Positions 28,113 to 38,471 of a stretch of DNA of 64,000 nt are shown here, in pieces. Origin of the DNA: Bacteroidia bacterium (GTDB taxonomy: Bacteria; Bacteroidota; Bacteroidia; Chitinophagales; JAUHXS01); NCBI GenBank assembly GCA_030426955.1, contig JAUHXS010000001.1, forward strand, positions 1 through 64,000, read 5' to 3'. The notes beneath the pieces were generated by a model that was not told where the DNA came from, did not search any database, and saw only the letters and a list, made by a program, of their open reading frames with translations. Each line of letters opens with the position of its first letter. Position 1 is the first letter of the stretch. Both the position numbers and the translations under genes were made by a program.

Positions 28113-31100
28113 CTACTTTTTTTCTTTACCATCCAAATCTACTACTGTTGGCGCTGCAATGAAAACAGAAGAGTAGGTACCAGCTAGGATGCCAATTAAT
28201 AGAGCAAACGAGAAGCCTCTAATAACTTCTCCTCCAAAAAGGAATAAAATAATTACAACAAGCAAAGTCGTTAATGAAGTAATCATTGTTCTACTTAAGG
28301 TGCTATTAATGGCTTGGTTAAATACTTCTTTCTTCTCAGTAGTAGGGTGAAGTCCAAGGTATTCTCTGATTCTGTCAAATACTACCACCGTATCATTGAT
28401 GGAATAGCCAATAACGGTTAGTATTGCAGCTATAAACGCTTGATCAATTTCTAGAGAAAATGGTAGTATGCCACTCAAAATGGAGAACAAACCAAGTACG
28501 ATCATTACATCGTGGAACAAAGCAAAAATTGCTCCTAAACCATACTGCCACTTCTTAAATCTTATTAATAGATAGATAAAGATGCCAATAAGTGCAAATA
28601 TAGTAGCCCAAACCGCTCCAGTTTTGATATCGTCAGCAATAGTAGGACCAACTTTTTGAGAACTCATCTTATAATTTTCGATAAAGTTTTCAAAAGAAAC
28701 ATCCTCATCGAAAAATAAAGAAAGACCTTCATATAGCTTATGTTCAATAATGCTATCCGTTTCAGTAGATTTGTCCTCAATCATATAGGCTGTATTGATC
28801 TTAACTTGGTTTTCATTTCCAAAAGTTTTAACAATTGGAAATTCACCAAAGGAATCGTAAAGTGCCTCTCTAACAGAAGATGTGTTTACTGCTTCATCAA
28901 ATCTGACAACATAAGTTCTACCTCCCTTGAAATCTACTCCTAGCTCAAATCCCTTGGTTATAATTGATGCAATACCTGCAATGATCAAAATTGAAGATAT
29001 TACGTAACCAATCTTTCTTTTATTAATGATATTTAGATTAAGATTTCTAAAAGTTTTTTCGGTCACCTTATTCGCAAAACTAATTGCCTTATCTTTTCCT
29101 ATATATATGTCAACCAATAGACGAGTAATCATTATGGCTGTAAACAATGAAGACAAAATACCAATGATCAAAACAGTTGCAAATCCTAAGATAGGACCAC
29201 TACCAAAAAATGCTAAAATGATACCTGTGAGTAGGGTAGTCAAGTTGGCGTCTATAATTGAGGTATAGGAGTTTTTGTACCCATCAACTATGGCAAGCCG
29301 TAATCCTTTGCCTCTGAATAGCTCCTCTTTTATCCGTTCAAATATAAGTACGTTTGCATCCACAGACATACCAATCGTTAAAACAATACCTGCGATACCT
29401 GGCAGTGTCAAGGTAGCACCTAATGAGGATAAAATACCAATGATAAAGAATAGGTTAAATACTAGTGCAACGTTAGCAACTATACCACCACCACCATAGT
29501 AAACAATCATAAATAATAATACAAGTGCCAATCCTCCTATTAATGAGTTAAGACCTGCATCAATTGATTCTTGTCCCAACGATGGTCCAACTACATCTTC
29601 TTCAACAATTCTTGCTGGTGCTGGTAATTTTCCTGCTTTTAATATAGTTGCCAAATCTTTAGCTTCATTGATTTCAAAGCTTCCTGAAATAGAAGACCTG
29701 CCTCCTGATATTTCGCTGTTAACGTTAGGTGCAGAGTAAACTAGGTCATCTAATACGATGGCAATACTTTTGCCAACATTGTCGCCCGTTAAACGTTTCC
29801 AGATTCTAGCCCCTTCCGTGTTCATATTCATAGATACTTCTACAGACCTGCTAGGATCAAAATCTTGTCTTGCATCTGTAATAACATCTCCTTCTAGAGG
29901 AGCTCTGTCATCATTAGTTCTCGTTTTAATGGCATAGAGCATATATACGTCATTCTCTTCGTTGATAGGCTTAGCTCCCCATAAGAATTTAATGTTTCTT
30001 GGAAAGATTGATTTGACGATGTCCATTTCTAAGTATTCATCAACCTTCTTTCTATCTTTTCCTAACGTATAGCCTACAGCAGGACCTTCTTGAGGGAAAA
30101 AACCTTGCTCTGTATTTCTACCTACTGGAGAAAGGATTGAAAATAATGGATTCTCTTTAGCAAAATCCTCTGCCGAAAAAGTTTCTGCCTCTGTAGAGTC
30201 ATCAGATTCTCCAATTAAATCTCCAAGAATAGAAGAGGCCGTGTCTTCTACTGCCTCTAATGTTGAGTCTATGGTTTCTTCTGCCTCGCCTAGTAAATTA
30301 CTGATGGGGTCTTCTTCTGTAGTTGTTGAAGAATCGCTAATAGATAAGTTAGTGCCAGTGGTATCGCTTAAACTTTCTTTTTCACCTAGCTTTTTATTCG
30401 CTTGCGTTAAATAGTCTAGTACTTCTCTATTGTCAAAAGTTTCCCAAAACTCCAGTTTAGCAGTAGCTTGAAGTAATTTTCTTACCCTAGCTGGATCTTT
30501 GACTCCAGGAAGTTCTACAGAAATTCTTCCTGTGGAAGCTTGAAGTGAAATATTAGGCTGTGTAACACCAAATTTATCAATCCTAGTTCTAAGAATGTTA
30601 AAGGTACGTTTTACAGCATCGTCAGATTCTTTTCTGATTACAGCTAAAACCTCCTCATTTGTAGAGTTGTAATCAATAACATCTTTATTTTCTAGTGAAG
30701 CAAAAACAGAAGCCAGTTGAAAATCGGGGTCAACTTCATTAATTGCTGTGCCGAAGAGTGTTACAAAGTTATCTTGGCTATTAGTTTGCCTTTTGCTTGC
30801 AAGTGCCAAAGCTTTATTGAAAGTAGGGTCTTTGCTATCATTTGCCATGGATTTCACCATGTCTTCTAATGATACTTGAAGGGTAACACTCATACCACCT
30901 TGAAGGTCAAGTCCAAGATTTAGCTGCAATTCTTTACACTCTCTGTAGGTATACTGCTTAATAAAAAGATCATAAACTACTTCTGTATTGATAGAATCTA
31001 AATATTCTTGTTCTTTGGTCTTTAATAGATTATTGATCTCGTCTTGATCGGTTAGTCCTGAATTCTCAGCTATGTTGGTCGCATATTGATTGGCATCTTT

Positions 31101-31196
31101 TTCAATATTAGATACAATCCATGTGAACGAAAGCTGGTATAAACAAACTATAACTAGTGCTATCGCAAAAAACTTAACAACACCTTTTCCTTGCAT
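28113..31196 (-). CDS. secDF: SecDF fusion, protein translocase accessory subunit
   Basis: A 1027-residue fusion of SecD and SecF, which uses the proton gradient to pull preproteins through SecYEG. SecD starts with a membrane anchor (8-26) and GLDLQGG (95-101), and its TM bundle spans about 548-698 with [11 protein letters not shown] (611-621). SecF begins near 727, with GVDFKGG at 753-759 and its own TM bundle to the end. A Ser/Thr/Glu-rich insert of about 75 residues (about 270-345) interrupts the SecD periplasmic region. A TAnnTTTG box lies upstream at 31226. Confidence 0.96.
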   Translation of the reverse strand: MQGKGVVKFFAIALVIVCLYQLSFTWIVSNIEKDANQYATNIAENSGLTDQDEINNLLKTKEQEYLDSINTEVVYDLFIKQYTYRECKELQLNLGLDLQGGMSVTLQVSLEDMVKSMANDSKDPTFNKALALASKRQTNSQDNFVTLFGTAINEVDPDFQLASVFASLENKDVIDYNSTNEEVLAVIRKESDDAVKRTFNILRTRIDKFGVTQPNISLQASTGRISVELPGVKDPARVRKLLQATAKLEFWETFDNREVLDYLTQANKKLGEKESLSDTTGTNLSISDSSTTTEEDPISNLLGEAEETIDSTLEAVEDTASSILGDLIGESDDSTEAETFSAEDFAKENPLFSILSPVGRNTEQGFFPQEGPAVGYTLGKDRKKVDEYLEMDIVKSIFPRNIKFLWGAKPINEENDVYMLYAIKTRTNDDRAPLEGDVITDARQDFDPSRSVEVSMNMNTEGARIWKRLTGDNVGKSIAIVLDDLVYSAPNVNSEISGGRSSISGSFEINEAKDLATILKAGKLPAPARIVEEDVVGPSLGQESIDAGLNSLIGGLALVLLFMIVYYGGGGIVANVALVFNLFFIIGILSSLGATLTLPGIAGIVLTIGMSVDANVLIFERIKEELFRGKGLRLAIVDGYKNSYTSIIDANLTTLLTGIILAFFGSGPILGFATVLIIGILSSLFTAIMITRLLVDIYIGKDKAISFANKVTEKTFRNLNLNIINKRKIGYVISSILIIAGIASIITKGFELGVDFKGGRTYVVRFDEAVNTSSVREALYDSFGEFPIVKTFGNENQVKINTAYMIEDKSTETDSIIEHKLYEGLSLFFDEDVSFENFIENYKMSSQKVGPTIADDIKTGAVWATIFALIGIFIYLLIRFKKWQYGLGAIFALFHDVMIVLGLFSILSGILPFSLEIDQAFIAAILTVIGYSINDTVVVFDRIREYLGLHPTTEKKEVFNQAINSTLSRTMITSLTTLLVVIILFLFGGEVIRGFSFALLIGILAGTYSSVFIAAPTVVDLDGKEKK

Positions 31197-31225
31197 TTTC
31201 TTGATTTTTAATATTAAAAGGTGCG

Positions 31226-31233
31226 CAAATATA
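31226..31233 (-). promoter_or_regulatory. Candidate -7 element of secDF
   Basis: On the minus strand TATATTTG fits TAnnTTTG. It lies 29 nt before the secDF ATG, so a leader of about 20 nt is expected. No clear -33 TTTG was found. Confidence 0.5.
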
Positions 31234-31337
31234 ACAAAATACCTAGCATTATTTTAGGCGAATAATAGAAAACTTTTGTTTGATTTATCCCGTTGTGGAT
31301 CAACTCTTAAAGTAAGCAATAATAGGATCAAAACGAA

Positions 31338-31365
31338 GAAAGCGCATCAACTCTGATGCGCTTTC
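31338..31365 (-). terminator. Terminator of the outer-membrane barrel gene
   Basis: A perfect 12-bp inverted repeat (gaaagcgcatca, 31338-31349, with tgatgcgctttc, 31354-31365, loop actc). On the minus strand it is followed by a T-rich stretch. It lies 26 nt beyond the stop codon of the 31392-32210 gene. Confidence 0.8.
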
Positions 31366-31391
31366 ACAGCTTATGAACAAAGGAGAATTTG

Positions 31392-32210
31392 CTATTCAGC
31401 TGTTTTATCTTTGCAGGAAAAGAAAATGGACAACTTGATTGCTCCTGATGCATTTACGCCAAAGCCTGAGCTTCTAGACTTTGAATTAAACGAGTTTGTT
31501 GTATTAATATTGGTGCCGTCTAAAAAGTTGTCGGAGCCGCTATTTGATTCATTATAAGTGCTTTCTGATTCGCCACCAAGATTATTAGACCTGAATCCCC
31601 ATGAGCATTCTGCACCAATAGCTAAGTTTTTAGCTATGAAATAGTTGAATCCACCTAAAAGGCTTATCCCAAAGCCCAGTCCTCCTGGAGATACTGTTTC
31701 TTGAGTGCTATTTCTAGTATAATCAGTTTGGGAAGCTGCCTCTTCTACGACGGTTTTTGTTCTACCTTTTAATGCAATTGTAAGATCAGCTCCAACATAT
31801 GGATCTAGCTTTTTTGTTCCTTCAAAGTGTTTTTCAATGCCTGGGCGAATAAAGAATGAATTACTGCTAATAGTAGTTTTTTGATCTAAAAAAACCTGTC
31901 CAGTTCCTAAGTAATTTGCTTCAGTCGACACACTATCAGAGAACGTGAAAGTGCCTTTTCCTGAGTTGACACCAAATCCAACTCTCACAACTAAGTCATC
32001 TTTTAGATAGTATCTACCGAAAAGGAAATTTCCTCCGAGAGTATCTGATGTATTTCCGACAAATATATTGGCAATAGCACCGCTTACGCTAAAACCCAGA
32101 CCAATGTCTCCCTTTGCTGGTTTTCTTGTGAAAAATGGATCTTCTGATTCTTGCGCAAAGCAAGCATGATTAAGAATGCCTACGAGTCCAAGTATAATGA
32201 TTTTTTTCAT
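31392..32210 (-). CDS. Outer-membrane beta-barrel protein
   Basis: A 272-residue protein with a signal peptide (MKKIIILGLVGILNHACFAQ). The mature part alternates polar and hydrophobic residues in Gly-rich strands typical of small porin-like barrels (GDIGLGFSVSGAIANIFVG, FFIRPGIEKHF, GGLGFGISLLGGFNYF, GVNASGAIKLSIFFS). Such proteins are common in Bacteroidota and have no assigned function. It is flanked by its own promoter-like element and terminator, so it is monocistronic. Confidence 0.82.
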   Translation of the reverse strand: MKKIIILGLVGILNHACFAQESEDPFFTRKPAKGDIGLGFSVSGAIANIFVGNTSDTLGGNFLFGRYYLKDDLVVRVGFGVNSGKGTFTFSDSVSTEANYLGTGQVFLDQKTTISSNSFFIRPGIEKHFEGTKKLDPYVGADLTIALKGRTKTVVEEAASQTDYTRNSTQETVSPGGLGFGISLLGGFNYFIAKNLAIGAECSWGFRSNNLGGESESTYNESNSGSDNFLDGTNINTTNSFNSKSRSSGFGVNASGAIKLSIFFSCKDKTAE

Positions 32211-32227
32211 GTTTTGTGATTTAAAGA

Positions 32228-32235
32228 CAAAATTA
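32228..32235 (-). promoter_or_regulatory. Candidate -7 element of the barrel gene
   Basis: Minus-strand TAATTTTG fits TAnnTTTG and ends 17 nt before the ATG at 32210, predicting a leader of about 10 nt. The -33 element is not clear. Confidence 0.45.
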
Positions 32236-32343
32236 CAAATCGTAAGTATCTAGTAATCTATATATTGTATGATGTTTGTCCACAGTGTTTTGAAGTAGCG
32301 TCCAATATTTTATACCTTGCTAAGCGAAGTGGTTGTTTTATGG

Positions 32344-32351
32344 TAACTTTG
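32344..32351 (+). promoter_or_regulatory. Candidate -7 element of rimO-bshC
   Basis: TAACTTTG fits TAnnTTTG. A TTG at 32317 is 27 nt upstream, slightly farther than usual. The transcript would begin near 32356 and carry the palindromic heptamer array (32357-32426) as its 5' leader. Confidence 0.45.
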
Positions 32352-32356
32352 TATGA

Positions 32357-32426
32357 TCAGTTTGCAGTTTATAGTTAATGAGTTTGTCATTTTTTAGCTT
32401 TTAATTATAAATTAGAAACTATAAAC
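32357..32426. repeat. Palindromic array of ten heptamers upstream of rimO
   Basis: Ten 7-nt units fill 70 bp (tcagttt, gcagttt, atagtta, atgagtt, tgtcatt, ttttagc, ttttaat, tataaat, tagaaac, tataaac). The two halves are inverted: agtttatagtt (32366-32376) is the exact reverse complement of aactataaact (32417-32427). Length and layout match the array inside lptE at 9915-9984, with different unit sequence. Confidence 0.65.
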
Positions 32427-32434
32427 TCCGTTTA

Positions 32435-33742
32435 ATGAAAACCAAAAACAAAACCAATAAGGTTAATTTAATTACCCTTGGGTGTTCCAAGAACCTGGTA
32501 GACTCAGAAGTACTATTGGGTCAATTGAAAGCGAATGATATAGATGCAGCTCATGAAACAAATGAAGACAGTAATATTGTCATTGTCAACACCTGTGGTT
32601 TTATAGACAAAGCTAAAGAAGAGTCTATCAATACAATTTTGGCATATGCAGATGCTAAAGAAAAGGGACAAATAGAAAAATTATATGTTACTGGGTGTTT
32701 GTCGCAGCGCTATAAAGATGACCTTGAAGAAGAGATACCTGCTGTAGATGCGTATTTTGGAACCATGGAATTGCCTTCTTTGCTTAAGAGACTTGGGGCA
32801 GATTATAAGCATGAGCTAATAGGCGAGCGATTATTAACTACTCCGCAGCATTATGCTTATTTGAAAATATCAGAAGGTTGCAATAGGACTTGCTCTTTTT
32901 GTGCAATTCCGTTAATGCGAGGAGGTCATCAATCAAGGTCAATTGAAGAGATTGTAGCTGAAGCAAAGCATTTAGCTAAAAACGGAGTAAAAGAGTTGAT
33001 GTTGATTGCTCAAGAATTAACTTATTATGGGTTAGATCTATACAAAAAGCGTGCTTTGCCTGATTTATTGAATAGATTGGCAGATGTGGAAGGCATTGAG
33101 TGGATTAGATTGCATTATGCTTATCCTAATAAATTTCCATTAGAAGTGTTGGGTGTGATGGCTGATCGAAAGGAGGTTTGTAACTACTTAGATATTCCTT
33201 TGCAGCACATCAGCAATGATATATTAAAAGCAATGAAAAGGCATACTACCAAAGAATATACAGAGGAGCTAATTGGTAAGATTCGCGAAAAAGTTCCTGG
33301 TATTACTTTAAGGACGACGATGTTGGTTGGTTTTCCAGGAGAGACAGAAGCCCATTTCGGTGAATTGATGGATTTCGTTGAAAAGACTAAATTTGATCGA
33401 CTAGGCGCTTTTACCTACTCTCACGAGGAGGGTACAAGTGGTTATGAGTTAGAAGATGATGTGCCAGAGCAAATCAAAAATGAAAGGGCAGGTGAACTGA
33501 TGAACCTACAACAAGATATTTCAAGAGAGATTAATCAAAAGAAAGTCGGGCAAGTGCTAAAAGTTTTATTTGATACGAAAGAAGCGAATTATTTTATTGG
33601 AAGGTCGGAAGGAGATTCTCCAGAAGTGGACAATGAGGTTTTGGTAGATGCGAAAGATAATTTTGTAAGGGTAGGGGATTTTGCAAATATCAAAATTACA
33701 TCAACAGACGATTTCGATTTGTACGGAAAAGTACATGCTTAA
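32435..33742 (+). CDS. rimO: RimO, ribosomal protein S12 methylthiotransferase
   Basis: A 435-residue radical-SAM enzyme that methylthiolates an Asp of ribosomal protein S12. Auxiliary-cluster cysteines Cys17 (TLGCSKNLVDSE, the RimO signature), Cys54 (NTCGFIDKAK) and Cys88 (TGCLSQRY), and the radical-SAM triad Cys149-x3-Cys153-x2-Cys156 (GCNRTCSFC) are intact. The C-terminal TRAM domain ends the protein. It starts the rimO-bshC run, with bshC 3 nt downstream. Confidence 0.97.
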   Translation: MKTKNKTNKVNLITLGCSKNLVDSEVLLGQLKANDIDAAHETNEDSNIVIVNTCGFIDKAKEESINTILAYADAKEKGQIEKLYVTGCLSQRYKDDLEEEIPAVDAYFGTMELPSLLKRLGADYKHELIGERLLTTPQHYAYLKISEGCNRTCSFCAIPLMRGGHQSRSIEEIVAEAKHLAKNGVKELMLIAQELTYYGLDLYKKRALPDLLNRLADVEGIEWIRLHYAYPNKFPLEVLGVMADRKEVCNYLDIPLQHISNDILKAMKRHTTKEYTEELIGKIREKVPGITLRTTMLVGFPGETEAHFGELMDFVEKTKFDRLGAFTYSHEEGTSGYELEDDVPEQIKNERAGELMNLQQDISREINQKKVGQVLKVLFDTKEANYFIGRSEGDSPEVDNEVLVDAKDNFVRVGDFANIKITSTDDFDLYGKVHA

Positions 33743-33745
33743 GGT

Positions 33746-35341
33746 ATGAAAATTGATGCCGTCCCATATGTAAAAACTGGTTTTTTTTCTAAGCTAATTG
33801 TTGATTTTTTAGAAAAGAAACTTGATCTAAATAAAAAGTTTAGAAGCGATTTTCAATACTCTGATTTAGAGGATATTAATTTTGTTGATGTTGGCCAAAA
33901 GACCGATCGGTCTCTGTTGAAAAATGTCGTTTTGGAGCAATATGGAAAGATAGATTTAGGACAGGTTGTTAAGGGGAATATAGAAGCGCTGGAGGGGCAA
34001 AAAACTTTCACCATTACGACCGCTCATCAGCCAAATATTTTTACTGGACCATTGTACTTTATTTACAAGATTATTTCTGCGATAAATCTAGCAGAACAAT
34101 TAAATAAAGAGTTTATTGATAAACATTTTGTCCCTGTTTATTGGATGGGCAGTGAAGATCATGACTTTGCGGAAATTAATCATATCAATACCTACGGCAA
34201 AAGGGTGGAATGGAATATCGATGCTCAGCATAAGTCGGTTGGAAAGTTGAATTCGAAATCTTTAAATCTAGCAATTGATGAGTTAGAACAAATTTTAGGA
34301 AATGGAACTCATGCAAGAAACATTATTGCTATACTGAGGAAATGTTATTTGGAAAGTACAAGTTTGTCACAAGCAACGAGAAAATTTGTACATCATTTAT
34401 TTAGCAAATATGGACTAGTAATAATTGATGGAGATGATAAAAAACTAAAAGCAAAATTTAAAAAAATTGTATTAAGTGATGCTTTTGATAATATGTCATA
34501 TGATATTGTTAGTAAGTTTAATAAGGTGTTGGGTGGTATGTATCATATTCAGGTGAGTCCTCGTGAGATCAACTCTTTTTACATCAATGAAAATGGACGA
34601 AATAGGATTGTGAAGTCAGGTGAAAAATATCAGGTATTAAACACAGAAATTTCATTTAGTAGAGAGGAATTTGAAAATGAAGTGGAGCAATTTCCAGAGC
34701 GATTTAGTCCAAATGTAGTTTTAAGACCATTGTATCAGGAAATGACTTTACCTAATGTGGCTTATGTAGGCGGCGGCGGGGAATTGGCATATTGGCTTCA
34801 GTTGCAAGATGTTTTTGAATACTATGATATTCCATATCCCAATTTAGTGTTAAGAAGCTCGGTGCTATGGTTAGATGGTAGATATCGGCAGAAATTTTCA
34901 AAGTTAGGAATAAGTGCAAAAGATCTTTTTAGGTCCATTGACGAGCTGGTTAAATATTATGTGGATAAGCACTCCGATGAAAATTTAGATATGCAACAGG
35001 CGGAAAAGCTTGTTGGTGATGCATTTGATAGTATTCGGAGAGATGTTGTCAATATTGATCCAACGCTAGAATCTAGTTTGGAAGCAGAAAAAACTAGGTC
35101 GCTTAGTTCATTAAAAGCACTTGAAGGTAAAGCAAATAAAGCCATAAAAAGAAAACATGAAGAAGGAATTGAGCAGCTGAAGCGACTATATAACTCATTG
35201 TTTCCTGATAATGGATTACAGGAGCGACACGATAATTTCTTGCAATATTACAATCAATATGGTGATATGTTTATTGAAATGCTTAAACAGCATCTTAATC
35301 CCTTGCAGAAGGAGTTTTTGATTTTAGAAGAAGATTGTTAA
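33746..35341 (+). CDS. bshC: BshC, bacillithiol biosynthesis cysteine-adding enzyme
   Basis: A 531-residue protein of the BshC family, which adds cysteine to GlcN-malate in the last step of bacillithiol synthesis. TTAHQPNIFTGPLYFIYK (about residue 90), YWMGSEDHDFAEI and NVAYVGGGGELAYWLQL are characteristic. It starts 3 nt after rimO and ends 9 nt before the TonB-dependent receptor-like gene. BshA and BshB are not in the window. A T8 run near its 5' end (33781-33788) is in frame. Confidence 0.95.
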   Translation: MKIDAVPYVKTGFFSKLIVDFLEKKLDLNKKFRSDFQYSDLEDINFVDVGQKTDRSLLKNVVLEQYGKIDLGQVVKGNIEALEGQKTFTITTAHQPNIFTGPLYFIYKIISAINLAEQLNKEFIDKHFVPVYWMGSEDHDFAEINHINTYGKRVEWNIDAQHKSVGKLNSKSLNLAIDELEQILGNGTHARNIIAILRKCYLESTSLSQATRKFVHHLFSKYGLVIIDGDDKKLKAKFKKIVLSDAFDNMSYDIVSKFNKVLGGMYHIQVSPREINSFYINENGRNRIVKSGEKYQVLNTEISFSREEFENEVEQFPERFSPNVVLRPLYQEMTLPNVAYVGGGGELAYWLQLQDVFEYYDIPYPNLVLRSSVLWLDGRYRQKFSKLGISAKDLFRSIDELVKYYVDKHSDENLDMQQAEKLVGDAFDSIRRDVVNIDPTLESSLEAEKTRSLSSLKALEGKANKAIKRKHEEGIEQLKRLYNSLFPDNGLQERHDNFLQYYNQYGDMFIEMLKQHLNPLQKEFLILEEDC

Positions 35342-35350
35342 ATAATAAAT

Positions 35351-37765
35351 ATGCTCTTTAAAAGATTGCTTATTGTTAACCTGTTGATTTTTATTGTTTT
35401 TGAGGCTTCCGTGTCGCAAAATTTAAGTCAAGTTGTTCGAGGTAGAATTATTGAAAAAGTTTCAAAGTTGCCGATTTCTGGTGCGACTATAATATTGCAA
35501 GGCGATACTGCTGATTTTATTGCAACTGCGACAGATATTGATGGATACTTTAGGCTAGAGAAGATCATTGTTGGAAGACATTCTTTTAAAGTGAGTGCAT
35601 TAGGCTTTGAGGGGCAAGTTCTCAGTGATATTTTGGTGGAGTCCTCTCGGGAAGTAGTGTTGAATATAGAGTTGTCTGATGCTCCAGTAACGTTGGATGA
35701 CGTTACGGTTAAAACCTCTCATTATGGCGCTGCGCAAAATGACTTTGCATTGATTAGTGCACGTTCTTTTACAGTTTCTGAAACGGAGCGATATGCAGGT
35801 AGTAGAGGAGATCCGGCACGTATGGCATCTAATTTTGCTGGAGTGCAGGGTGCCGATGACTCTAGAAATGATATCATTATACGTGGTAATTCGCCTCAAG
35901 GAGTATTATGGCAAGTGGAAAATATTCCTATACCTAACCCCAATCATTTTGCTATTCCAGGAACAGGAGGCGGGCCTGTGAATATTATTAATAACAAAAC
36001 TTTGGCCAACTCTGATTTTTATACTGGTGCTTTTCCTGCGCAATATGGCAATGGAATAGCGGGTGTTTTTGATTTGAGTTTAAGAAATGGGAATAATGAG
36101 CAATATGAAGGTGCTTTTCAATTTGGCTTTTTAGGGACAGAATTATTATTGGAGGGGCCTATGTCCAAAGAGAAGAAGTCTTCCTTTTTAGTAAACTATA
36201 GGTATTCTAGCTTAGCGTTGTTTAGTGCCGTTAATTTTAATATTGGCACAGACGCTGTGCCGAGATATCAGGATGGGTCTTTCAAGTTATCATTTCCCAG
36301 TAAAAGGGGGATTTTTTCGTTGTGGGGCATAGGAGGAAAGAGTAATATAGATATTGTCATAAGTGATCAAAAGGTTCCTGGTAATGATTTATACGGAGAT
36401 GATGATCGGGATCAATATTTTGGTACAGATATGGGAGTGGTCGGCATGACTTACAATCATTCTTTCAAAGATATTTATTGGAAAAACTCATTAGCAGCTT
36501 CTGTATTGACTCAAAAGACACATCATGAATTTGTTTATCGACACCTTGATGCTAATCAGGAATATGTGTTAGACTCTCTAGCAGATTTGCTTGATTATAA
36601 GTTTAAGCAGAATAAAATAACATACGCCACATCTTTATCTAAAAAAATAGGCAGTAAAAGCGTTATCAAATTAGGCGTGATAAATGATATGTATCTATTT
36701 AGTTATGTGGATAGTGTTAGAGAATTGGACACTGCGCAGATTGATTATTACGAATTTTCAAAACGCTGGGGCAGTAGGGATAATGGATTGCTGTTGCAGC
36801 CATACTTGCAATGGAAGTATGACGCAAGAGCTAATTTGAGTTTTAACTTTGGTATTCATAGCCAATACTTTTCTTTAAATAATTCTCAATCACTTTTTGA
36901 GCCAAGGGCATCTTTTAAGTGGGATGTTAGGCCTACGCATACCATAAGCGGTGGGGTCGGTGTTCATAGCCAAATGATATCTCCATATTTGTATTTCTAC
37001 TCTTTAGATGAAGGTAAAACACTTCATAATAAAGACATTGGTTTTATTAAAAGTAATCACTATATCTTGGGGTATGAAAAAATATTAGGAGATAAGGCTA
37101 GGGTGAAAACAGAATTATATTATCAGAATTTATACAATATTCCAGTTACTGTTAAGTCATCTTCTTTTTCACTGATTAATACTGGATCGGGTTTTGAGCG
37201 TTTCTTTCCCGATACGCTGCAAAATACAGGAACGGGTAGTAACTATGGTATTGAGTTAACCGTTGAGCGTTTCTTTCAAAAGAAGTATTTTTTCTTGATT
37301 ACTGGAGCTCTTTTTCAATCCAAATATACAGGAAGTGATGGCGTGGAGAGAGATACGGACTTTAATGGGAATTATGCGCTTAATTTTTTAGGAACAAGGA
37401 CATTTAAAGTTAAGCAGAAAAACATGCTGTCTTTAGGGTTGAAGATAACATATGCTGGAGGAAGGAGATACGGTCCAGCAGACATAGCTGCGTCTCAGGC
37501 TAAAAGGGAGCTCGTATATATTGATTCCTTGAGAAATACCTTGCAGTTTAGAGATTACTTTAGAGCCGATTTGAAAATCAACTATGTTATTAATCGAAAG
37601 AAAGTGACACATGAAATCGCTTTAGATTTGATTAATATATTGGGAGTTAAAAATGTTTTGACCTTGTCTTACGTTCCAGATCGTAATGATCCCTCAAAGG
37701 GGGCGATCATTGAACAATATCAGCTAGGTTTTTTGCCCTTATTCTATTACCGGCTGGGTTTCTAG
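35351..37765 (+). CDS. TonB-dependent receptor-like outer-membrane protein
   Basis: An 804-residue outer-membrane protein: signal peptide, a carboxypeptidase-regulatory-like beta-sandwich (VRGRIIEKVSKLPISGATI...GYFRLEKI, about 28-110), a plug domain (DDVTVKTS, RNDIIIRGNSPQGVLWQVENI, PAQYGNGIAGVFDL, about 115-245) and a large C-terminal beta-barrel. No SusD partner is adjacent, so it is not a typical polysaccharide-utilisation pair; the ligand is unknown. It starts 9 nt after bshC, so it may be cotranscribed, and ends before a strong terminator at 37879. Confidence 0.9.
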   Translation: MLFKRLLIVNLLIFIVFEASVSQNLSQVVRGRIIEKVSKLPISGATIILQGDTADFIATATDIDGYFRLEKIIVGRHSFKVSALGFEGQVLSDILVESSREVVLNIELSDAPVTLDDVTVKTSHYGAAQNDFALISARSFTVSETERYAGSRGDPARMASNFAGVQGADDSRNDIIIRGNSPQGVLWQVENIPIPNPNHFAIPGTGGGPVNIINNKTLANSDFYTGAFPAQYGNGIAGVFDLSLRNGNNEQYEGAFQFGFLGTELLLEGPMSKEKKSSFLVNYRYSSLALFSAVNFNIGTDAVPRYQDGSFKLSFPSKRGIFSLWGIGGKSNIDIVISDQKVPGNDLYGDDDRDQYFGTDMGVVGMTYNHSFKDIYWKNSLAASVLTQKTHHEFVYRHLDANQEYVLDSLADLLDYKFKQNKITYATSLSKKIGSKSVIKLGVINDMYLFSYVDSVRELDTAQIDYYEFSKRWGSRDNGLLLQPYLQWKYDARANLSFNFGIHSQYFSLNNSQSLFEPRASFKWDVRPTHTISGGVGVHSQMISPYLYFYSLDEGKTLHNKDIGFIKSNHYILGYEKILGDKARVKTELYYQNLYNIPVTVKSSSFSLINTGSGFERFFPDTLQNTGTGSNYGIELTVERFFQKKYFFLITGALFQSKYTGSDGVERDTDFNGNYALNFLGTRTFKVKQKNMLSLGLKITYAGGRRYGPADIAASQAKRELVYIDSLRNTLQFRDYFRADLKINYVINRKKVTHEIALDLINILGVKNVLTLSYVPDRNDPSKGAIIEQYQLGFLPLFYYRLGF

Positions 37766-37878
37766 TTTCATAAAGTTATCACATCTATCTTTATGGCTTC
37801 TTATAACTGTCTATATAAAGGTAGTAAGTCGAAGAAAGGTTTTTAGTGTTGCGGGCTGATGAAGTGAGAGATTTGTAA

Positions 37879-37920
37879 CAGATTGCTTGCTAGCACTGAT
37901 AGCAAGCAATCTGCTTTTTT
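37879..37920 (+). terminator. Intrinsic terminator after the TonB-dependent receptor-like gene
   Basis: A perfect 14-bp inverted repeat (37879-37892 with 37900-37913, seven-base loop) followed by six T on the plus strand. It stands between the receptor gene and the convergent Hsp20 gene. Confidence 0.9.
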
Positions 37921-37932
37921 GCATAGCCTATG

Positions 37933-38370
37933 TTATGAAATCTTAACTGTTCTTACTGGCTTTGTTTTAGCCTCTTCTCTTTTGGGTATTAAGATGCTTA
38001 AGACTCCATTGTCATATTTGGCGTTTATCTTGTCTGTGTTAACGGTTTCTGGTAACGTAAATGAACGCTTGAATGAACTATAGCCAAACTCTCTTCTGGT
38101 GACTATGCTGTCTTCTTTGTTGCCTTTTTCTTCTTTTTTCTCAGAAGATATAGTCAATGTTTTATTGTCAATATTAACTTTAATATCTTCTTTTGAGAAG
38201 CCAGGAGCAGATACCTCAATAGTGAAATTATCGTTGTTTTCTGAGATATTTACTGGTGGCTTTCCTGAATAGGAATTATCAAAGAAAGTAGGGAAGTCAA
38301 ACCCTAGGTCATCTAATAATCCTGAAAAAGCTGGCTTTGTGTTTGGTTGATTGAATTTTACAAGTGTCAT
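37933..38370 (-). CDS. Small heat-shock protein, Hsp20/alpha-crystallin family
   Basis: A 145-residue ATP-independent holdase. The alpha-crystallin domain (about 38-135) includes PPVNISENNDNFTIEVSAPG, FKRSFTLPETVNTDKINAKY and the signature NGVLSILIPK, with a C-terminal extension. Such proteins bind unfolding clients under heat or oxidative stress and hand them to DnaK or GroEL. The upstream region has a -24/-12-like element with the same geometry as groES, plus two inverted repeats, suggesting shared stress control. Confidence 0.96.
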   Translation of the reverse strand: MTLVKFNQPNTKPAFSGLLDDLGFDFPTFFDNSYSGKPPVNISENNDNFTIEVSAPGFSKEDIKVNIDNKTLTISSEKKEEKGNKEDSIVTRREFGYSSFKRSFTLPETVNTDKINAKYDNGVLSILIPKREEAKTKPVRTVKIS

Positions 38371-38410
38371 AATTTTTAAGTTTTTAGTTTAACAATTTTG
38401 ATTTTGATAG

Positions 38411-38426
38411 ATCAAATGATGTGCCA
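38411..38426 (-). promoter_or_regulatory. Sigma-54-like -24/-12 promoter of the Hsp20 gene
   Basis: On the minus strand TGGCAC (38426-38421), five bases, then TTGAT (38415-38411). The GG and GA dinucleotides are separated by ten bases, as at groES; the -12 dinucleotide is GA, not GC. A start near 38400 would give a 30-nt leader. Confidence 0.55.
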
Positions 38427-38471
38427 ATGATAAAATCCTGTTATTGTTTCAGATTTTAATCATTTGATAGC

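Noticed and set aside
33781-33788. T8 run at the bshC 5' end as a switch
   Set aside because: The frame is intact and all family motifs follow in the same frame; no sign of switching.
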